From contig NZ_WQEG01000001.1 in the NCBI RefSeq assembly GCF_013033515.1, positions 744,001-808,000 on the forward strand: 64,000 nucleotides of DNA. The letters are read 5' to 3'. The notes beneath the pieces were generated by a model that was not told where the DNA came from, made no database searches, and worked only from the letters and a program-made list of their open reading frames with translations. The position numbers were made by a program, and so were the translations under genes. Below are positions 26,375 to 35,682 of the stretch, piece by piece (the stretch's first letter is position 1; every line of letters begins with the position of its first letter). The DNA comes from Ruegeria sp. HKCCA6707. GTDB lineage: Bacteria > Pseudomonadota > Alphaproteobacteria > Rhodobacterales > Rhodobacteraceae.

Positions 26375-27153
26375 AGCGACGCCGTAATGCCGCCATCCAC
26401 AAACAGCGTATGGCCATTGACAAAGCTCGACGCCTCCGACGCCAAAAAGACCGCCGCGCCCACAAGTTCCTCGACCTTGCCCCAGCGTCCGGCAGGGGTG
26501 CGGTTTTCCAACCAGGCGCTGAACTCGGGGTCGCTCACCAATGCCGCGTTGAGCGGGGTGTCAAAATAGCCCGGCGCAATGGCGTTGCATTGCAACCCGT
26601 GTTTTGCCCAGTCGGTGGCCATCCCCTTGGTCAGGTTCGCAACCGCGCCTTTGGTGGCTGTGTAGGGTGCGATGCCCGGGCGGGCCAAGGCCGTCTGGAC
26701 GCTGGCGATATTGATGATCTTGCCCGCTTTGCGCCCAATCATGTGCCGCGCACAGGCCTGCCCAACGTGAAACACGCTGGCCACATTGGTCTGCAACAAC
26801 CTGTCAAACGCGTCTGCCGGAAAGTCCTCCAGCGGGGTGCGGTGCTGCATACCGGCATTGTTGATCAGGATGTCGATGGCACCCTGATCGGCCTCGAACC
26901 CGTCAATGGCCGCGCGCACCGCATCATGATCGGTGGCGTCAAAGGCAAGCGTGGCAGCCCCTTCGATCTGCTCAGCCGCAGCGCTCAGCTTGGACAGATC
27001 ACGCCCATTCAGGACGATCTGTGCGCCCGCGCGCGCCAATCCCTGCGCCAGGGCAAAGCCGATCCCCTGCGACGATCCGGTGATCAGTGCGCGCTTTCCC
27101 GCGAGTGAAAATAAGTTTGTATCAGGCACCCTGACCTCTCCTTCCTTGCGCAT
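26371..27153 (-). CDS. idnO: SDR oxidoreductase, gluconate 5-dehydrogenase-like
   Basis: Short-chain dehydrogenase, 260 residues: cofactor loop TGSSQGIGFALA, NNAG, catalytic Ser in NIASVQ, and Tyr/Lys in YTATKGA. The LFSLAGKRALITGSSQGIG start resembles 5-keto-D-gluconate reductase (IdnO), which would complete the path L-idonate to 5-ketogluconate to gluconate with IdnD (28189). A GTG at residue 9 could be the start. First gene of the minus-strand unit, right behind the operator at 27193. Confidence 0.82.
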   Translation of the reverse strand: MRKEGEVRVPDTNLFSLAGKRALITGSSQGIGFALAQGLARAGAQIVLNGRDLSKLSAAAEQIEGAATLAFDATDHDAVRAAIDGFEADQGAIDILINNAGMQHRTPLEDFPADAFDRLLQTNVASVFHVGQACARHMIGRKAGKIINIASVQTALARPGIAPYTATKGAVANLTKGMATDWAKHGLQCNAIAPGYFDTPLNAALVSDPEFSAWLENRTPAGRWGKVEELVGAAVFLASEASSFVNGHTLFVDGGITASL

Positions 27154-27192
27154 GTGGAATGCGCCTTGTCAGATCATGTTGTTACCGATACC

Positions 27193-27208
27193 ATGATACC
27201 GGTACCAT
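27193..27208. promoter_or_regulatory. LacI operator, copy 1
   Basis: ATGATACCGGTACCAT, a 16-bp palindrome with one mismatched pair, between the divergent idnO (27153, minus) and dehydrogenase (27233, plus) starts. The exact reverse complement occurs at 29695-29710. Central CCGG is typical of LacI-family sites. An extra GATACC half-site precedes it. Confidence 0.75.
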
Positions 27209-27232
27209 AGTTTGTCAATACAGGATTCTCAA

Positions 27233-28180
27233 ATGGCCAAACCCGTAATTCTGCAAGTCGGACCCTACCCGGATTGGGATCAAAACCCAATCGATACTGT
27301 CTTTGACGCAAAACGCCTGTTCGAAGCGCCAGACAAGGCCGCGTTCCTGGCCCAGCATGGCCCGAACGTGCGCGCCATCGCGACCCGGGGCGAGTTGGGC
27401 GCGGATGCCGACATGATTGCGACCTGCCCACAGCTGGAGCTGATCAGCGTCTATGGCGTGGGCTATGACGCCGTTGATCTGGACGCGGCCAAAGCCCGGA
27501 CTATCCGCGTGACAAATACGCCGGATGTTCTGACACAGGATGTGGCCGATCTGGGTGTGGCGATGATGCTGTGCCAGTCACGCGGGATGATCGGGGCCGA
27601 GGCCTGGGTGCGCGACGGGGATTGGGCCAAACAAGGGCTCTACCCGCTCAAACGTCGGGTCTTCGGGCGCAAAGCCGGTATCCTTGGGTTGGGGCGAATC
27701 GGGTTCGAAGTGGGCAAACGGCTGGCCGGGTTCGACATGGACATCGCTTACAGCGATATCGCGGCCAAGGACTATGCCCCCGATTGGACATTTGTGCCCG
27801 ACCCGGTTGAACTGGCCCGGCACAGCGACTTCCTCTTTGTCACCCTGGCCGCCTCTGCCCAAACACGCCATATCGTCGGCGCAGAGGTGATCGACGCCGT
27901 GGGGCCCGACGGCATGATCATCAATATCAGCCGCGCCTCGAATATTGATGAGGATGCTCTGATCGCCGCGCTGTCAGGGGGCCGTCTTGGCTCTGCCGCT
28001 TTGGACGTGTTCGAAGGCGAGCCCGCGCTTGATCCCCGTTTTCTTGATCTGCCCAATGTGTTGTTGCAACCCCACCACGCCAGCGGCACTATCGAGACAC
28101 GCAAGGCCATGGGGCAACTCTTGCGCGACAACCTGACGGCTCATTTCGCGGGCCAACCCCTTCCCACCCCGGTTATCTGA
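27233..28180 (+). CDS. 2-hydroxyacid dehydrogenase (2-ketogluconate/glyoxylate reductase type)
   Basis: D-isomer-specific 2-hydroxyacid dehydrogenase, 315 residues: cofactor motif GILGLGRIGFEVGKRL, Arg in NISRASN, Glu in DVFEGEPALD and His in LQPHHASGT. The ATG at 27233 follows AGGA with good spacing; an in-frame start at 27212 sits next to the operator. Likely reduces a 2-keto sugar acid such as 2-ketogluconate to gluconate, from context. Followed after 8 bp by idnD. Confidence 0.87.
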   Translation: MAKPVILQVGPYPDWDQNPIDTVFDAKRLFEAPDKAAFLAQHGPNVRAIATRGELGADADMIATCPQLELISVYGVGYDAVDLDAAKARTIRVTNTPDVLTQDVADLGVAMMLCQSRGMIGAEAWVRDGDWAKQGLYPLKRRVFGRKAGILGLGRIGFEVGKRLAGFDMDIAYSDIAAKDYAPDWTFVPDPVELARHSDFLFVTLAASAQTRHIVGAEVIDAVGPDGMIINISRASNIDEDALIAALSGGRLGSAALDVFEGEPALDPRFLDLPNVLLQPHHASGTIETRKAMGQLLRDNLTAHFAGQPLPTPVI

Positions 28181-28188
28181 GGTCGAAA

Positions 28189-29235
28189 ATGCCTGACATG
28201 ATGAAAGCCATCGTTGCCCATGCGGCCAAAGATCTGCGCATCGAAACGCGCGAAATCCCAAAGCCCGGCCCGGGCGAGGTTCTGATCCGAATGGCGCGCG
28301 GCGGCATTTGCGGGTCGGACCTGCACTATTACAACCACGGGGGTTTTGGCACGGTCCGCCTGAAAGAGCCGATGATCCTGGGCCATGAGGTTGCAGGCAC
28401 GGTGCAGGCTCTGGGCCCCGATGTTACGGGGCTGGCCACCGGAGATCTGGTGGCCATATCGCCGTCGCGCCCATGCTATCGCTGCGCATATTGTCTGGAC
28501 GGGGCCCATAACCACTGCTTGAACATGCGTTTTTACGGCTCGGCCATGCCCTTCCCGCATATTCAGGGCGCGTTTTGCGAATATATCGTGGCGGATGCCC
28601 GCCAATGCGCCGTCGCCACCGGTCTGACAGCAGGTGAAGCGGCGATGGCCGAACCGCTTTCCGTGGTGCTGCACGCGGCCAGACGCGCCGGCGACCTTAT
28701 GGGCAAAAAGGTCCTGATCACGGGATGCGGGCCAATCGGCCAGCTTGCGGTTCTTGTGGCCCGCGCCGCCGGGGCCGCTCGGATCGTGGCCACCGACATG
28801 ACCGGATTCACGCTGGACATGGCCAAGGCGGTGGGCGCCGACATCGTGCACAACATCGCAACCGACCCAAACGCGCTGGAGGCCTATACCGCTGACAAAG
28901 GCTATTTTGACCTGCTGTTTGAATGCTCGGGCGTCACCGCAGCGCTTGCGGGCGCGGTTCCGGTCCTGCGACCGGGCGGGGTGATCATGCAGCTTGGGCT
29001 GGGCGGCGACATGTCCTTGCCTGTTCAGGCCATGACCGCCAAAGAGCTTGAGTTGCGCGGATCCTTCCGGTTTCATGCCGAGTTCTTCACCGCTGTTGAG
29101 CTGATGCAAAACAAACGGCTGGATGTGACGCCCCTGATCACCCAGACCCTGCCCCTGGACGAGGCCATCGCCGCGTTCGATCTCGCCTCGGACCGAACCA
29201 AAGCCATCAAGGCGCAAATCGCGTTCCCGTCCTGA
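28189..29235 (+). CDS. idnD: L-idonate 5-dehydrogenase
   Basis: Zinc-dependent medium-chain dehydrogenase, 348 residues. Catalytic zinc ligands are in GGICGSDLHYY and LGHEVAG; the structural zinc cysteines are in PCYRCAYCLDGAHNHC. Cofactor motif GCGPIGQLAVLVA. The NHCLNMRFYGSAMPFPHIQG region is what I know from L-idonate 5-dehydrogenases. It oxidises L-idonate to 5-ketogluconate, the substrate of the SDR at 26371. Other polyol dehydrogenases are less likely. Confidence 0.87.
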   Translation: MPDMMKAIVAHAAKDLRIETREIPKPGPGEVLIRMARGGICGSDLHYYNHGGFGTVRLKEPMILGHEVAGTVQALGPDVTGLATGDLVAISPSRPCYRCAYCLDGAHNHCLNMRFYGSAMPFPHIQGAFCEYIVADARQCAVATGLTAGEAAMAEPLSVVLHAARRAGDLMGKKVLITGCGPIGQLAVLVARAAGAARIVATDMTGFTLDMAKAVGADIVHNIATDPNALEAYTADKGYFDLLFECSGVTAALAGAVPVLRPGGVIMQLGLGGDMSLPVQAMTAKELELRGSFRFHAEFFTAVELMQNKRLDVTPLITQTLPLDEAIAAFDLASDRTKAIKAQIAFPS

Positions 29236-29249
29236 CAGGACTGCCCGGT

Positions 29250-29669
29250 TCAGATATCCGCCCCCACCGCGCGCAGCGCCGCACGGGCGACATCGATATC
29301 CTGATCCGGGCTGCCCGAGCCAACGCCGATGCCACCCACCAACACGCCTCCCACACGGATCGGAAGCCCACCTCCCAGACCGGTCACAGCACCTTGCGTG
29401 GCCGCCGCGATATGGGGCCGGACCGCTTCGGGGATCACGTCCGACGGCGATCCAATGGACGCCGCCGTCCGGGCCTTAGCCCGCGCGCTCAGGCGGCTGA
29501 GATACTTGGCATCGGTCATGCGAATCTCACCCAGCGTCTCACCGCTGGCATCGACGACGATAATACATTGCGGTTGCCCGATCTCCTCGGCCCGTGCGAT
29601 AGCAGCGCCCAGCATTTTCATCACCGCGAAATGGCTTAGTTTCAGAGTTTCAACCGTCAGAGCATCCAT
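29250..29669 (-). CDS. GlcG/HbpS-family protein (DUF336)
   Basis: 139 residues with the family's AIARAEEIGQPQCIIVVDAS start and a glycine-rich end (GGLPIRVGGVLVGGIGVGSG). Members include GlcG of glycolate loci and the haem-binding HbpS; function is unclear in most. No signal peptide. Its promoter faces the operator at 29695 that also serves gnd, so it belongs to the same regulon. Confidence 0.85.
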   Translation of the reverse strand: MDALTVETLKLSHFAVMKMLGAAIARAEEIGQPQCIIVVDASGETLGEIRMTDAKYLSRLSARAKARTAASIGSPSDVIPEAVRPHIAAATQGAVTGLGGGLPIRVGGVLVGGIGVGSGSPDQDIDVARAALRAVGADI

Positions 29670-29694
29670 ACCGCTTTTCCTTTTCCATCAACAA

Positions 29695-29710
29695 TGGTAC
29701 CGGTATCATA
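29695..29710. promoter_or_regulatory. LacI operator, copy 2
   Basis: ATGGTACCGGTATCAT is the exact reverse complement of the site at 27193-27208. It lies between the divergent starts of the GlcG-like gene (29669) and gnd (29738), 28 bases before gnd. Confidence 0.75.
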
Positions 29711-29737
29711 ACTCACGTAACCAAGGAAAGAACACAG

Positions 29738-31162
29738 ATGACAGCGCATGCCGATTTCGGACTGATTGGGTTAGGAACAATGGGGGCGATGCTGTCGCTT
29801 AACATGGCCGATAACGGGTTCAGTGTCGCGGTCCACAATCGCACCACGTCGCGCATCGCAACCTTCATGGACGAGGCCGGAGAACTGGCCAGCAGCTTTG
29901 TGCCCTGTGACACACTTGAGGCTTTTGTCGCCGCGCTCAAATCGCCGCGCAACATCATCCTGATGGTGCCGGCTGGCGCGCCCGTGGATGACCAGATTGA
30001 AGCGCTGCGGCCCCTGCTGGACTCAGATGACCTTATCATTGACGCGGGCAACGCAAATTTCCACGACACCGTGCGCCGTGCCAACAAGGCGGAACAAGAC
30101 GGGCTGCCGTTTCTGGGCATCGGTGTATCCGGTGGGGCTGAGGGCGCGCGTTTTGGCCCGGCAATCATGGGCGGTGGCCCCAAAGCGGCCTGGGACCGGG
30201 TGGCGCCCATGCTTTCGGCCATTGCAGCACAATACGAGGAACAGCCCTGTGCCACCTGGATGGGTCAGGACGGCGCCGGGCATTTCGTGAAGACCGTGCA
30301 TAACGGGATCGAATATGGCGATATGCAGTTGATCGCCGAAACCTATGGGATTATGCGCGATGGGCTAAACCTGTCCTCCAGCGCCTGTGCCGAGATTTTC
30401 ACCGCCTGGAACGAAGGTGCGCTGCAAAGCTATCTGATCGAAATCTCTGGCAAGGTTGCAAACTCTGTCGATCCCGCCACCGGGCAACCGATGCTGGATG
30501 TGATCCTGGACAGCGCAGGGCAAAAAGGCACCGGTCGCTGGACCGCGATTGAGGCCCAGATGTTGGGTGCTCCGGTCACGGTAATCGAAGCTGCGGTTGC
30601 GGCACGCAATCTGTCGGCTGGTAAACCCCTGCGCCAACAAGGAGAACGCCTGTTCACCCCCGCCGAGCGCAGCTTGCCGACAGACACCACGCTGAATACG
30701 GATGATCTGCGTGATGCGCTGATTGCAGGGAAGATTCTATGCTATGCGCAAGGCTTTGATCTGCTTGAAAAGGCAAGCGATGACCGTAGTTGGAACCTGC
30801 CAATGCCCGACATCGCCAAAACCTGGCGCGAAGGCTGCATAATTCGGTCATCCATGCTGAACGACATGGCAACCGCGCTTGAAGCAAAGCCCGCCAACCT
30901 GATCTTTGCGCCCTATTTTGCCGATCTTGTCAGTCGCACCCTGCCCGCGCTGCGCAAGGTGGTGGTGACCGCCGCCGGGGCGGCCATTCCGGTGCCTGCA
31001 ATGGCGGCTGCGCTCACCTATTTCGACACGATCACCCAGTCACGCGGCACGGCCAACATGATCCAGGGTCAGCGTGACTTTTTCGGCGCACACGGGTTTC
31101 AGCGGACCGACCAAGAGGGTACGGATTTCCACGGACCCTGGTTGAACCAGCACCTGAAATGA
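29738..31162 (+). CDS. gnd: 6-phosphogluconate dehydrogenase, decarboxylating
   Basis: 474 residues, the length of the long-form enzyme. NADP fold GLIGLGTMGAMLSLNMADNG, substrate-binding GIGVSGGAEGARFGPAIMGG and the catalytic HFVKTVHNGIEYGDMQLI signature are clear. Converts 6-phosphogluconate to ribulose-5-phosphate, CO2 and NADPH. Regulated with the gluconate genes through the operator just upstream. The C-terminal GANMIQGQRDFFGAH-like end is also typical. Confidence 0.95.
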   Translation: MTAHADFGLIGLGTMGAMLSLNMADNGFSVAVHNRTTSRIATFMDEAGELASSFVPCDTLEAFVAALKSPRNIILMVPAGAPVDDQIEALRPLLDSDDLIIDAGNANFHDTVRRANKAEQDGLPFLGIGVSGGAEGARFGPAIMGGGPKAAWDRVAPMLSAIAAQYEEQPCATWMGQDGAGHFVKTVHNGIEYGDMQLIAETYGIMRDGLNLSSSACAEIFTAWNEGALQSYLIEISGKVANSVDPATGQPMLDVILDSAGQKGTGRWTAIEAQMLGAPVTVIEAAVAARNLSAGKPLRQQGERLFTPAERSLPTDTTLNTDDLRDALIAGKILCYAQGFDLLEKASDDRSWNLPMPDIAKTWREGCIIRSSMLNDMATALEAKPANLIFAPYFADLVSRTLPALRKVVVTAAGAAIPVPAMAAALTYFDTITQSRGTANMIQGQRDFFGAHGFQRTDQEGTDFHGPWLNQHLK

Positions 31163-31178
31163 GGTGCCTGGCGCCTCA

Positions 31179-32102
31179 TCAAACTGGCGAAACACCATTC
31201 ACGTTCAGGTAAACCGAATAAAGCGATGTGGTTCCGCAAATGAACAGCCGGTTCAGCTTTGCGCCACCAAAACAGACATTCCCGACCATTTCGGGGATCT
31301 CGACCTTGCCGATCAGCTGACCCTCGGGGCTTAGGCAGTGCACCCCGTCAGCGGCCGAACTCCAAATCCGGCCGTCAGTGTCCACACGGAACCCATCGAA
31401 CAGGCCTTCGGTGCATTCGGCAAATACCTCACCACCTGACAGCGTACCATCCGCGTTCACCGAGTGGCGACGAATGTGCCTGGGGCCACCTTCATCGTGG
31501 GTCACACCTGTGTCAGCAATATAGAGGCTGCTTTCGTCCGGCGAAAAGGCAAGCCCGTTAGGTTTGAGATAGTCGTCAGCAACACGCGCGATTTCCCCCT
31601 CGGGCGACACGCGATAAACATGGCACCCGTCCTGTTCAGGCTCTGCGCGGTCGCCCTCGTAATCCATCAGGATCCCGTAAGAGGGATCGGTGAACCAGAC
31701 TGAGCCATCGGATTTCACCACAACATCATTGGGTGAGTTCAGACGCCGCCCCTCAAACCGGTCGGCAATCACGGTGATCGACCCGTCATGTTCGGTGCGC
31801 GTGACGCGGCGGGTCAGATGCTCGCAGGTGACAAGGCGCCCCTGTCTGTCGACGGTCTGGCCGTTCGAATTGTTTGAAGGTTGCCGGAACACCGAAACCG
31901 ACCCATCCGTTTCATCCCAACGCAAAATGCGATTGTTTGGAATATCGGACCACAAAAGATAACGACCCGCCGCATGCCATACCGGCCCTTCTGACCAGCG
32001 CGCACCGGTCCATAGGCGCTCGACCCGGACGTGACCGACAAAGCAGGCCTCAAACGCCGGATCGATCACTTCGAACCCGGTTCCTTCGATAACACCAAAC
32101 AT
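31179..32102 (-). CDS. SMP-30/gluconolactonase-family protein
   Basis: Six-bladed beta-propeller lactonase of 307 residues. Metal-binding positions are visible in WSEGPVW, the Asn of NSPNDVVVKSDGSVWFTDP and the Asp of FSPDESSLYIADTG. Opens sugar lactones such as gluconolactone to the acid, feeding gluconokinase. No signal peptide. Converges on gnd with a 16-bp gap. It follows the ABC importers on the same strand after a 330-bp gap. Confidence 0.87.
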   Translation of the reverse strand: MFGVIEGTGFEVIDPAFEACFVGHVRVERLWTGARWSEGPVWHAAGRYLLWSDIPNNRILRWDETDGSVSVFRQPSNNSNGQTVDRQGRLVTCEHLTRRVTRTEHDGSITVIADRFEGRRLNSPNDVVVKSDGSVWFTDPSYGILMDYEGDRAEPEQDGCHVYRVSPEGEIARVADDYLKPNGLAFSPDESSLYIADTGVTHDEGGPRHIRRHSVNADGTLSGGEVFAECTEGLFDGFRVDTDGRIWSSAADGVHCLSPEGQLIGKVEIPEMVGNVCFGGAKLNRLFICGTTSLYSVYLNVNGVSPV

Positions 32103-32433
32103 TCAGTCTTCCTTCTCGTCCATTAAGGTGTTGCCGTAGCTAGGCTCGCCCCAACTGATTGATCTAGATGATTTCCCGGGCTGTTCGGGCCAGGCTTCCA
32201 AATGGCCTGATTTGTCTTCTTGGCCCAGCGGCAAGGTTGCGACAGGATACCGGCGATGATCGACCCGGCACGAAGACACTGACCAGGATCTGCGGCAGAC
32301 AATCTTCGTTCTGTCATCGTGGCTTCTTCATTGCTTCCAGTCCGGTTGCGAGCGGACAATTTACTGCACCCATCCCGCTCAGGTCACGCCATCAGACTTA
32401 ACCTGAAGGGAGGGGTGCTCCTGTTACACGAAC
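32103..32433. other. Gap between the ABC operon and the lactonase gene
   Basis: 331 bp without a supported gene; the minus-strand ORF at 32123-32359 has no recognisable product. On the minus strand, just after the binding-protein stop, TCAGGT and ACCTGA arms about 16 bases apart could form a weak hairpin. Nothing else seen. Confidence 0.35.
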
Positions 32434-33579
32434 TCAGCGTTCCAACGCTCCAATTCCTGAAAAGCGGAACGCTTCTTGTTGCAGCGCGTCAAGTTCCTCT
32501 GCCGACATCTGGTCATGAGCGACCGTAATCCGCCCGAGGAAGACAAGCGGCAACTCGCTTGCGCGATCCTCAAGATCAGCTTTGATCGCCTCGGCTGTCG
32601 CAGCGCCGACATCATCGCCCATGCGCATCGGTGTGGCGTCTAGCTCTCCGCGTCGGATCGCATCCAGCTCAAGCCCCGTGCCACCCCAACCGGTCGAGAA
32701 GATGTCTTTCTCTTTCCCTTGCGACAGTTGCGCCTCTACGCTGCCCATTGCCATCGCTGTGTTGGCGTTGTGGATGATAGTGGCCTCGGGATAGGCCTGC
32801 ATGATAAGTGATGTGCCTTCGAATCCGCCTTCACGCTGATACTCGCCATAATGCTCGTAAACGGTGGTCCAACCGGCTTTGTCTTCCACGCAGGCTTTGA
32901 AGTCACCCGAGCGTTGATTGTCAGTAATGCCCGGAATGCCACGGTTCATGGCCATGGTTACACCTTCTCCCAAGCGGTCAATCATGTAATCGCACATGGT
33001 CAGTGCGCCCGCAGCCGACGAGAAGTCGAACCACACATCGGGCTGGTTCGCCAAATCCTTCAGCGGTGTGTGGAATGCCCAGACAAAGGTGCTGAAACCA
33101 TCATTGCCCGCCAGCTTGTCGATATTGTCCGCCTGAATTTCCAGCTCGGAGGGCCCGAAGATCACATAGTCATACAGGTCCGCATCCTGTTCGACCTGGT
33201 TTGCGTAGGTCGACTGCAGCGAGTGTTCGATCTGACGCGACGCGAATTCGGTGGTCTCATAGGCGATGCCCAACTGATCCAGACGTTTGGTCAGCGCCAG
33301 ATAGTTGCGCGCCCAAAAGTCCGACGTATCCGCCGAGGGATAGATCAGCGCGATTTGAATTGGGTTGTCCAGCGCACCGCTGAACGGCACCGCCTCGGAA
33401 CCGACAACAGCTTGCAAGGCTTCCAGCTTGCCGTCCGCATTCACCTCATCCGGCACCCAATAGTTGCGCTCGGCGATATCTGGCAGCTCTTTCAGCGGCA
33501 GCTTACCATGGCCGTCCGCGATTGCCGCGGCAGACCATGCTACGCTTGTCATCAAGGATACAGTGGTTAAAAGTCTCAT
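32434..33579 (-). CDS. LuxP-like periplasmic binding protein of an ABC importer
   Basis: 381 residues with a signal peptide (MRLLTTVSLMTSVAWSAAA). Unusually it aligns by eye to Vibrio LuxP along its length: YPSADTSDFWARN against the LuxP YPGQQVSDYW region, a GWGG Trp motif, LDAIRRGELDATPMRMGDD and the EAFRFSG end. LuxP residues Ser79, Trp82, Arg215, Thr266, Trp289 and Arg310 have equivalents, while Gln77, Asn159 and Asp267 appear replaced, so AI-2 itself may not be the ligand. Start at 33579 follows GGAGG. Last gene of the second ABC system. Confidence 0.75.
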   Translation of the reverse strand: MRLLTTVSLMTSVAWSAAAIADGHGKLPLKELPDIAERNYWVPDEVNADGKLEALQAVVGSEAVPFSGALDNPIQIALIYPSADTSDFWARNYLALTKRLDQLGIAYETTEFASRQIEHSLQSTYANQVEQDADLYDYVIFGPSELEIQADNIDKLAGNDGFSTFVWAFHTPLKDLANQPDVWFDFSSAAGALTMCDYMIDRLGEGVTMAMNRGIPGITDNQRSGDFKACVEDKAGWTTVYEHYGEYQREGGFEGTSLIMQAYPEATIIHNANTAMAMGSVEAQLSQGKEKDIFSTGWGGTGLELDAIRRGELDATPMRMGDDVGAATAEAIKADLEDRASELPLVFLGRITVAHDQMSAEELDALQQEAFRFSGIGALER

Positions 33580-33663
33580 GATGGTTCCTCCCTTTGCATG
33601 AGAGCGGAGCCTAAGCCGGGCTCGGGGCTGCACCCCCGACCCGGCAACCCCGCATGATGCCGG

Positions 33664-34794
33664 TTAGCCGCTTGGTGCAGCCGATCCGGAAAACAGCGCC
33701 CCAATCGCCAACAGAGCGATCAGAATACCGATAAGAGCTGCAGAAAAACGCAGCATTTTCTGACCTTCAGGGGTTTGAAGACCGGCCAGCCAGCCCCCTG
33801 CCCCATCCCGATCTTTCTTCTGCATCCAGGCATACAGCGCCACTGAGCTGACGATCACAACGCCCGAAGCCACAGATTGCCAAAAGAACTCGATCCGAAG
33901 TGTGACCAATGCGTTGATCATCATGCTGAGCAGAAGAACACCCGCGAATGAGCCGAGCATAGACGCCCGGCCCCCGAACAGTGATGTGCCGCCTACAACC
34001 ACAGCCGCAATCACATGCAGGTTGAAATAGGGCGCAGATGTCGCCTGAATGGCGTTCAGCTTGCCTGTCAGCATAACACCCGCCAATGCAGCACAAGCCC
34101 CGCACAAAACATAGGCGTAAACCTTGTGACGGTTGACTGAAATGCCCGTCAGCTCTGCCGCTTCGGGGTTCGACCCTATTGCGATGGTGTATCGCCCGAA
34201 ATAGGTCCGCTTGAGCAGAATATAGCCCCCGATCATGGTCGCAATTCCCAGAACAACCGGAATCGGAATAAAGCCGGGGATCTGGCCGCGCCCAATCTCG
34301 GTCAGGAAATCGGGGAACCGGGCAAGCACCAGCCCCTTGGCAATCACCAGAGCAAATCCGCGATAGACCAGATCCATCGCCAGTGTCCCGATCAAGTCGG
34401 GCACATTGAAACGGGTGATGATCAAGCCGTTGATCAAGCCCATGATCGCACCCAAAGCAATCGCAATCGGAACCGCGATATAGACGCTGAACCCGTATTG
34501 CTTGATCAGAAAGGCCATAAGGATGCTGGACAAGGCAGCGATCGAGCCGATGGACAGATCAATGCCGCGCTGCGTGATGACAAAGGTCATCGCCATTGCC
34601 ATGGGCATATATAGGGCTGCATCGAGCAGTATGAGATTCAGGTTCGTTGCCCGGAAATACCGCGCAGGTTCGGCAATACCCATGAACATAAGGATTGCCA
34701 AAATCATCACCATCGGGCCGATGATGGCAATATAGGGCTCTAGCCGCTCGGTGAACGGTCGAGAGTCTGACATATGTGTATCTGTCTGAGCCAT
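33664..34794 (-). CDS. Sugar-type ABC transporter permease (RbsC-like)
   Basis: 376 residues with 8-10 membrane segments and the EAA-like/RbsC signature FGRYTIAIGSNPEAAELTGI. The GIDLSIGSIAALSSI segment is typical of branched sugar permeases. It overlaps the ATPase stop by one base (34794) and precedes the LuxP-like binding protein, so it forms the second importer of the tandem. Membrane protein; substrate set by the binding protein. Confidence 0.88.
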   Translation of the reverse strand: MAQTDTHMSDSRPFTERLEPYIAIIGPMVMILAILMFMGIAEPARYFRATNLNLILLDAALYMPMAMAMTFVITQRGIDLSIGSIAALSSILMAFLIKQYGFSVYIAVPIAIALGAIMGLINGLIITRFNVPDLIGTLAMDLVYRGFALVIAKGLVLARFPDFLTEIGRGQIPGFIPIPVVLGIATMIGGYILLKRTYFGRYTIAIGSNPEAAELTGISVNRHKVYAYVLCGACAALAGVMLTGKLNAIQATSAPYFNLHVIAAVVVGGTSLFGGRASMLGSFAGVLLLSMMINALVTLRIEFFWQSVASGVVIVSSVALYAWMQKKDRDGAGGWLAGLQTPEGQKMLRFSAALIGILIALLAIGALFSGSAAPSG

Positions 34795-35549
34795 CAGGCT
34801 GCCTCCTCAGCGCCGACGATCATGCCCAGCACTTCCTGTGTGTTGCTTTCACTGGTTTTTACGACGCCAACCCGCCGCCCGCGCCGCTGAACATGGACTC
34901 GATCGGAAACCTGAAACACGTCATCCAGCGAGTGGCTAATAAGGATAACGGCGATGCCTTGGGCTTTGACCGTTTCGATCAGTTTCAAAGTTCGGGCCGT
35001 TTCCTGCGGGCCCAGAGCCGCAGTCGGCTCATCCATCACAAGCACACGCAGGTCGTCATGATAGACCGCGCGCGCAATCGCCACCGCCTGACGCTGACCA
35101 CCCGAAAGGCTTTCGGTGGGCGCATCCATGGATTTGAGCCGCACGCCCAACCGCTCCATTAACACCCTCTCGGTTTCCGAGCGCATGCGCTTGTTGTCCA
35201 GAAACGTGATCCCTGCGACTTTGCGGGTCAGCTCATTGCCCAGGAACATGTTTGCAGCAGGATCAAGGTGATCGGCCAATGCCAACGTTTGATAAACCGC
35301 ATCGATCCCCATCGCAGTGGCCTCGGCATGGCTGGAAAACCGCACCGGCTTATCATCAAGAAAGATATCGCCCTCGGTGGGTTGATAAACACCGGTCAGA
35401 ACCTTGATTAGCGTTGATTTGCCGGCACCGTTGTCCCCTACGATGGCAAGCACTTCCCCGGCATAGGCGTCCAGATCAACATTGCTCAGCGCTGTCACGC
35501 CGCCAAATCGCTTGGTTATTCCGCGCATCTTTATAAGTGGCTCGGCCAT
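34794..35549 (-). CDS. ABC transporter ATPase, single domain
   Basis: One nucleotide-binding domain of about 251 residues: Walker A GDNGAGKSTLIK, ABC signature SLSGGQRQAVAIARAVYH, Walker B VLVMDEPTAALG. Sugar ABC systems of this type usually have a double-domain ATPase (like the one at 37802); this one is single, as in FrcA-type systems, and should work as a homodimer. Start at 35549 chosen because earlier in-frame codons add non-family residues. Confidence 0.87.
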   Translation of the reverse strand: MAEPLIKMRGITKRFGGVTALSNVDLDAYAGEVLAIVGDNGAGKSTLIKVLTGVYQPTEGDIFLDDKPVRFSSHAEATAMGIDAVYQTLALADHLDPAANMFLGNELTRKVAGITFLDNKRMRSETERVLMERLGVRLKSMDAPTESLSGGQRQAVAIARAVYHDDLRVLVMDEPTAALGPQETARTLKLIETVKAQGIAVILISHSLDDVFQVSDRVHVQRRGRRVGVVKTSESNTQEVLGMIVGAEEAA

Positions 35550-35682
35550 AAGAAAGATACCCCTTCTGAAGGCGGTCGCCATCTGTAGGCCACCACCGGT
35601 TTCACTTGGCCAGCAGCCGCGTTTGCGCTGGCTGACCGTGTTTCTATGTGTATTGGTTCAAACCGGCCCCGATCCGTGGACC

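Noticed and set aside
28141-29217. 358-residue minus-strand frame opposite idnD
   Set aside because: No domain; the plus-strand frame is a clear zinc dehydrogenase.
31160-31180. Small GAGGTGC/GCGCCTC hairpin between gnd and the lactonase gene
   Set aside because: Seven pairs with a wobble, a three-base loop and no T run; too weak to call a terminator.
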